NCBI GenBank assembly: GCA_014799465.1
Contig: JAAVHZ010000022.1
Span: 79,332 to 143,331 of the forward strand
DNA length: 64,000 nt
Source: Lachnospiraceae bacterium
GTDB taxonomy: Bacteria; Bacillota; Clostridia; Lachnospirales; Lachnospiraceae
Reading direction: 5' to 3'
Positions 61,645 to 64,000 of the stretch are shown here, one piece after another (position 1 is the first letter of the stretch; each line of letters begins with the position of its first letter). The position numbers and the translations under genes are program-made. Below the pieces are notes generated by a model. That model saw only the letters and a program-made list of their open reading frames with translations, did no database searches and was not told where the DNA came from.

Positions 61645-63834
61645 GTGAGAAATAAGAAACTATTATCTTTGAAGACAGCGGGCATAAGTCGAAGAGGTCT
61701 GAATCTGAAATCTTCTGCGACTGCTTTGGCAGGAAGGACACTGGCACTTGCACTGGCGTGTGTTATGCCGTTTACAACCTGCCCTGTTACAGTATCTGCA
61801 TCAGGTGAGAATACCAGAACTGGTGACAGATATATATATGGAACGGTTAATCTTCCGTATGCAGATTATTATTATGGAGAACTGAATCAAGTACCGGAAT
61901 CAGCGGTTATGGACTTAACCGTAAAGGATAAGGCAGCATCATTAAGAGAATATGGCATGTATGATAGTGTAAGCAGTGCTACAACCTCTAAATACAAGAA
62001 TTTTGGTGCAACATACTATTCGGAAAATGAAGATTCAGATACGGGAGGAATTATTGAAGGAATAAAGGAAGTGTATATCGCAGTACCGGAGAATCTGTAT
62101 AATGAAGCAAGGGAAGCTGTAAGCAGCAAAGCAGAGTGCAGTAACCGACTGCTTGAAATTATAGAAAATATGACGGTTACAGAGACAATACCGTCAGAAT
62201 ATAAAGTATTAAACGGTGATGGAACCCTTACTGCAATGAAGGATTCACAAGAAGCTGTAAATGTTGGGGATGCACAGATTTCCGTGGCAAACAGTACAAC
62301 GTGGGGTCAGTATCAAATATCAGTTGTATCAGATGAACTTCCTGAAAGAGATGATATGGAAGCGGTGATTATTGAAACAACAGACGGTACAAAGTATGGA
62401 ATGAAGCATCTGGAAAATCTTTGGTTTAAGACGGGAGAGATAGCATTTGCGGTTACAGATGATTTTAAAGTACCGCAGGGTAATACGCTTACATCTAAAA
62501 GATATATGGATTTGCAGGGAAAAACTATTTCTAAGATTACATATATCGTAAGAGGCGGTGCAGATGTGGTATTCAATACAAATCTGTTCTGTAAGACGCT
62601 TCTTGACAAAGACGGAGGATATAATTATTCAGGAGAAAACACAATATATAAAGATGGTGCAGAAATTGTAATGAATGGTGTAACGCCAAAGGATAGCAGT
62701 TATATTTTGTCAAAAGTGGAATTTGGCGGAAATGTGTTGAAAGAAGATGTGGATTATACATATCAAAATAATGTACTAATTGTTAAAAATACTGAAAATA
62801 CAGGTATAGGTACATATACTTTAACATATTCGGACAGCAAGTATGAGGATATCAAGACAACAGTTCAATATACATCTTCCATGACTGCGGATGAAATTAA
62901 GATTACTGATAATTTTATTCAGATAAGCAACAAGGAAGTGACTTTGGAAGATTATCTTGCAGCAGTTGACAGTATTAAGATAAATGGAAGCGGATTACGT
63001 GGAAATAATCTTGGAACTACAGTATTTAATCCAGACGGAAGTGTTAATTTTGATGCGGAAATAAGTTTTCATGGCAGTAAAACAAAAGTGTTCCCTGAAG
63101 CTGGAAAAGAATATACTATAGAAGTTACTTCATCAGGTTATCCGTCAGTATCAGGTGTGATAAAGTATTCGACTGAATTATTACCTATAAATGATATGAA
63201 AGTCTCATTGAGCAAGAAAACATATTACTATGACGGAAAATTCAAGACTCCCGAAGTAACGGTTGAAAATCTTGTTGAAGGCACTGATTATGCGGTATCT
63301 TATAAAAATAATAAAAATATCGGAAAAGCATCTGTAATAGTAGAGGGTATTGGAAAATACACCGGAAGTGTAACTATGACATTTGCTATTACCGTTAAAA
63401 AGGGAGCATCTTACAAATCAGGCAGTTTAAAGTATAGTATAACAAAAGCATCTGCCACAGGCACCGGAACGGTTGCGGTATCTGCACCATTAAGCAAGAG
63501 TATTTCAAATGTGAGTATACCGTCTGCTGTTAAAATCGGCGGGGTGAGTTTTAAGGTAACATCATTAGGAGGAAATGCTTTTAAGAGCTGTAAAAAGCTT
63601 AAAACAGTTACAATTGGAAGTAATGTAACTGCAATAGGTTCAAGTGCGTTTTATGGTGACAGTGCGTTAAAGAAAATAACCATAAAATCAACTAAGATTT
63701 CTAAAGTCGGTAATAATGCATTTAAGGGAATAAATAAAAATGCAGTAATAAAAGTACCTTCATCTAAGCTAAAGGCTTATACTAAACTTTTAAAGGGTAA
63801 AGGTCAGGGAAGTAAGGTTAAGATTACAAAATAG
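61645..63834 (+). CDS. Secreted Tp47-like surface protein with leucine-rich repeats
   Basis: This 729-residue protein has a GTG start 9 bp after GGAGG. The long signal peptide (ATALAGRTLALALACVMPFT...SAS) precedes a Tp47-like region: GDRYIYGTVNLPYADYYYGE and KNFGATYYSENEDS, followed by all-beta segments (IAFAVTDDFKVPQGN, YVL-like strands). Near 515-590 is an Ig/YDG-like domain (KKTYYYDGKFKTPEVTVENL, GKASVIVEGIGKYTGSVTM). The C-terminus has BspA-type leucine-rich repeats (LGGNAFKSCKKLKTVTIGSN, AIGSSAFYGDSALKKITIKS). It probably sits on the cell surface. The shared 18-bp box suggests joint control with the flavinylation operon. Binding partner unknown. Confidence 0.75.
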   Translation: MRNKKLLSLKTAGISRRGLNLKSSATALAGRTLALALACVMPFTTCPVTVSASGENTRTGDRYIYGTVNLPYADYYYGELNQVPESAVMDLTVKDKAASLREYGMYDSVSSATTSKYKNFGATYYSENEDSDTGGIIEGIKEVYIAVPENLYNEAREAVSSKAECSNRLLEIIENMTVTETIPSEYKVLNGDGTLTAMKDSQEAVNVGDAQISVANSTTWGQYQISVVSDELPERDDMEAVIIETTDGTKYGMKHLENLWFKTGEIAFAVTDDFKVPQGNTLTSKRYMDLQGKTISKITYIVRGGADVVFNTNLFCKTLLDKDGGYNYSGENTIYKDGAEIVMNGVTPKDSSYILSKVEFGGNVLKEDVDYTYQNNVLIVKNTENTGIGTYTLTYSDSKYEDIKTTVQYTSSMTADEIKITDNFIQISNKEVTLEDYLAAVDSIKINGSGLRGNNLGTTVFNPDGSVNFDAEISFHGSKTKVFPEAGKEYTIEVTSSGYPSVSGVIKYSTELLPINDMKVSLSKKTYYYDGKFKTPEVTVENLVEGTDYAVSYKNNKNIGKASVIVEGIGKYTGSVTMTFAITVKKGASYKSGSLKYSITKASATGTGTVAVSAPLSKSISNVSIPSAVKIGGVSFKVTSLGGNAFKSCKKLKTVTIGSNVTAIGSSAFYGDSALKKITIKSTKISKVGNNAFKGINKNAVIKVPSSKLKAYTKLLKGKGQGSKVKITK

Positions 63835-63890
63835 AATTAATAAAAGGAGTTATTCAATATTTAAAAGACCATGGTAACAGCTTTATTCCT

Positions 63891-64000
63891 GCGAGCAACG
63901 AGCCAAGTGGCTGCTTGCAGACATTTGGCGACTGCCGCGAGGGTCAAATACCCCGCAGCTTGCTGCGTTGCAAATTTGATGCCCCGTCAGCTTGCTGCGG
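63891..64000. repeat. Intergenic palindromic repeat, cut by the window edge
   Basis: Contains CTGCGAGCAACGAG, CCAAGTGG, ACTGCCGCGAGGG and two copies of a unit CAAAT-CCCCG-CAGCTTGCTGCG (~63946-63970 and ~63974-64000). GCAGC-TT-GCTGC can form a tight hairpin. It is a G+C-rich sequence in an A+T-rich background, as seen for dispersed repeats in Lachnospiraceae genomes. Confidence 0.65.

Noticed and set aside
1..64000. tRNA and rRNA genes
   Set aside because: No T-loop/acceptor-arm combination or rRNA-like block was noticed on reading, but a covariance search was not possible.

Overview
The window is low-GC Firmicutes DNA, most likely from a gut Lachnospiraceae-type clostridium. The signs are strong AGGAGG ribosome sites with frequent TTG/GTG starts, the spore gene spmB, a three-subunit NAD-linked [FeFe] hydrogenase, secreted proteins with bacterial Ig-like and fibronectin-like domains, and the dnaX-ybaB-recR cluster. 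The species cannot be fixed from sequence alone. No rRNA, tRNA or CRISPR array was seen.

Positions 1-9000 are an accessory region: the 3' part of a PIN-like-domain protein cut by the window edge, two decayed transposase genes on either side of a PD-(D/E)XK-like gene, and a restriction-modification pair in which nuclease and methylase are fused (BcgI-like layout) with a specificity subunit. The pair is preceded by a small winged-helix gene and an overlapping-palindrome leader, then by an Xre repressor. Positions 9049-10491 hold a small protein with an N-terminal TNSSSSSF motif beside a radical SAM/SPASM enzyme. Then come a LURP-one-like protein, an orphan polytopic membrane protein, spmB, and hydCBA for the electron-bifurcating hydrogenase.

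Positions 17700-32400 are a patchwork: two Rpn/PD-(D/E)XK transposase-like genes, paralogous surface proteins of which one has lost its 3' end, an HTH-methyltransferase fusion, purC, a PadR regulator with clear operators and its DUF2812 partner, a LysR regulator followed by two secreted Ig-flavodoxin proteins, a frameshifted PBECR4 gene and a frameshifted primase-like remnant of a mobile element. Positions 32589-43796 carry a lipoprotein fusing a DUF3089 hydrolase to a beta-carbonic anhydrase, sbcDC, an iron alcohol dehydrogenase, a membrane lipase, an SGNH esterase and phosphofructokinase.

The two best systems are in the last third. First, after a 398-bp tandem array bounded by inverted repeats, dnaX-ybaB-recR runs directly into three genes for an SMC-like complex of the Wadjet JetABC / MksFEB type. 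No JetD nuclease gene is present, and the ATPase has DN rather than DE at Walker B. A TPR/acidic/P-loop gene with its own promoter follows. Second, 56510-61600 is an extracytosolic flavinylation operon: ApbE flavin transferase, a four-site FMN-binding protein, a one-site FMN-binding membrane protein, a NapH/NosR-like membrane iron-sulfur protein, a NusG-II-like protein and a Gx/HepT-like transporter. An 18-bp palindrome lies at its promoter and again before the following Tp47-like surface-protein gene, which suggests a common metal- or redox-responsive regulator. The window ends in an intergenic repeat family.
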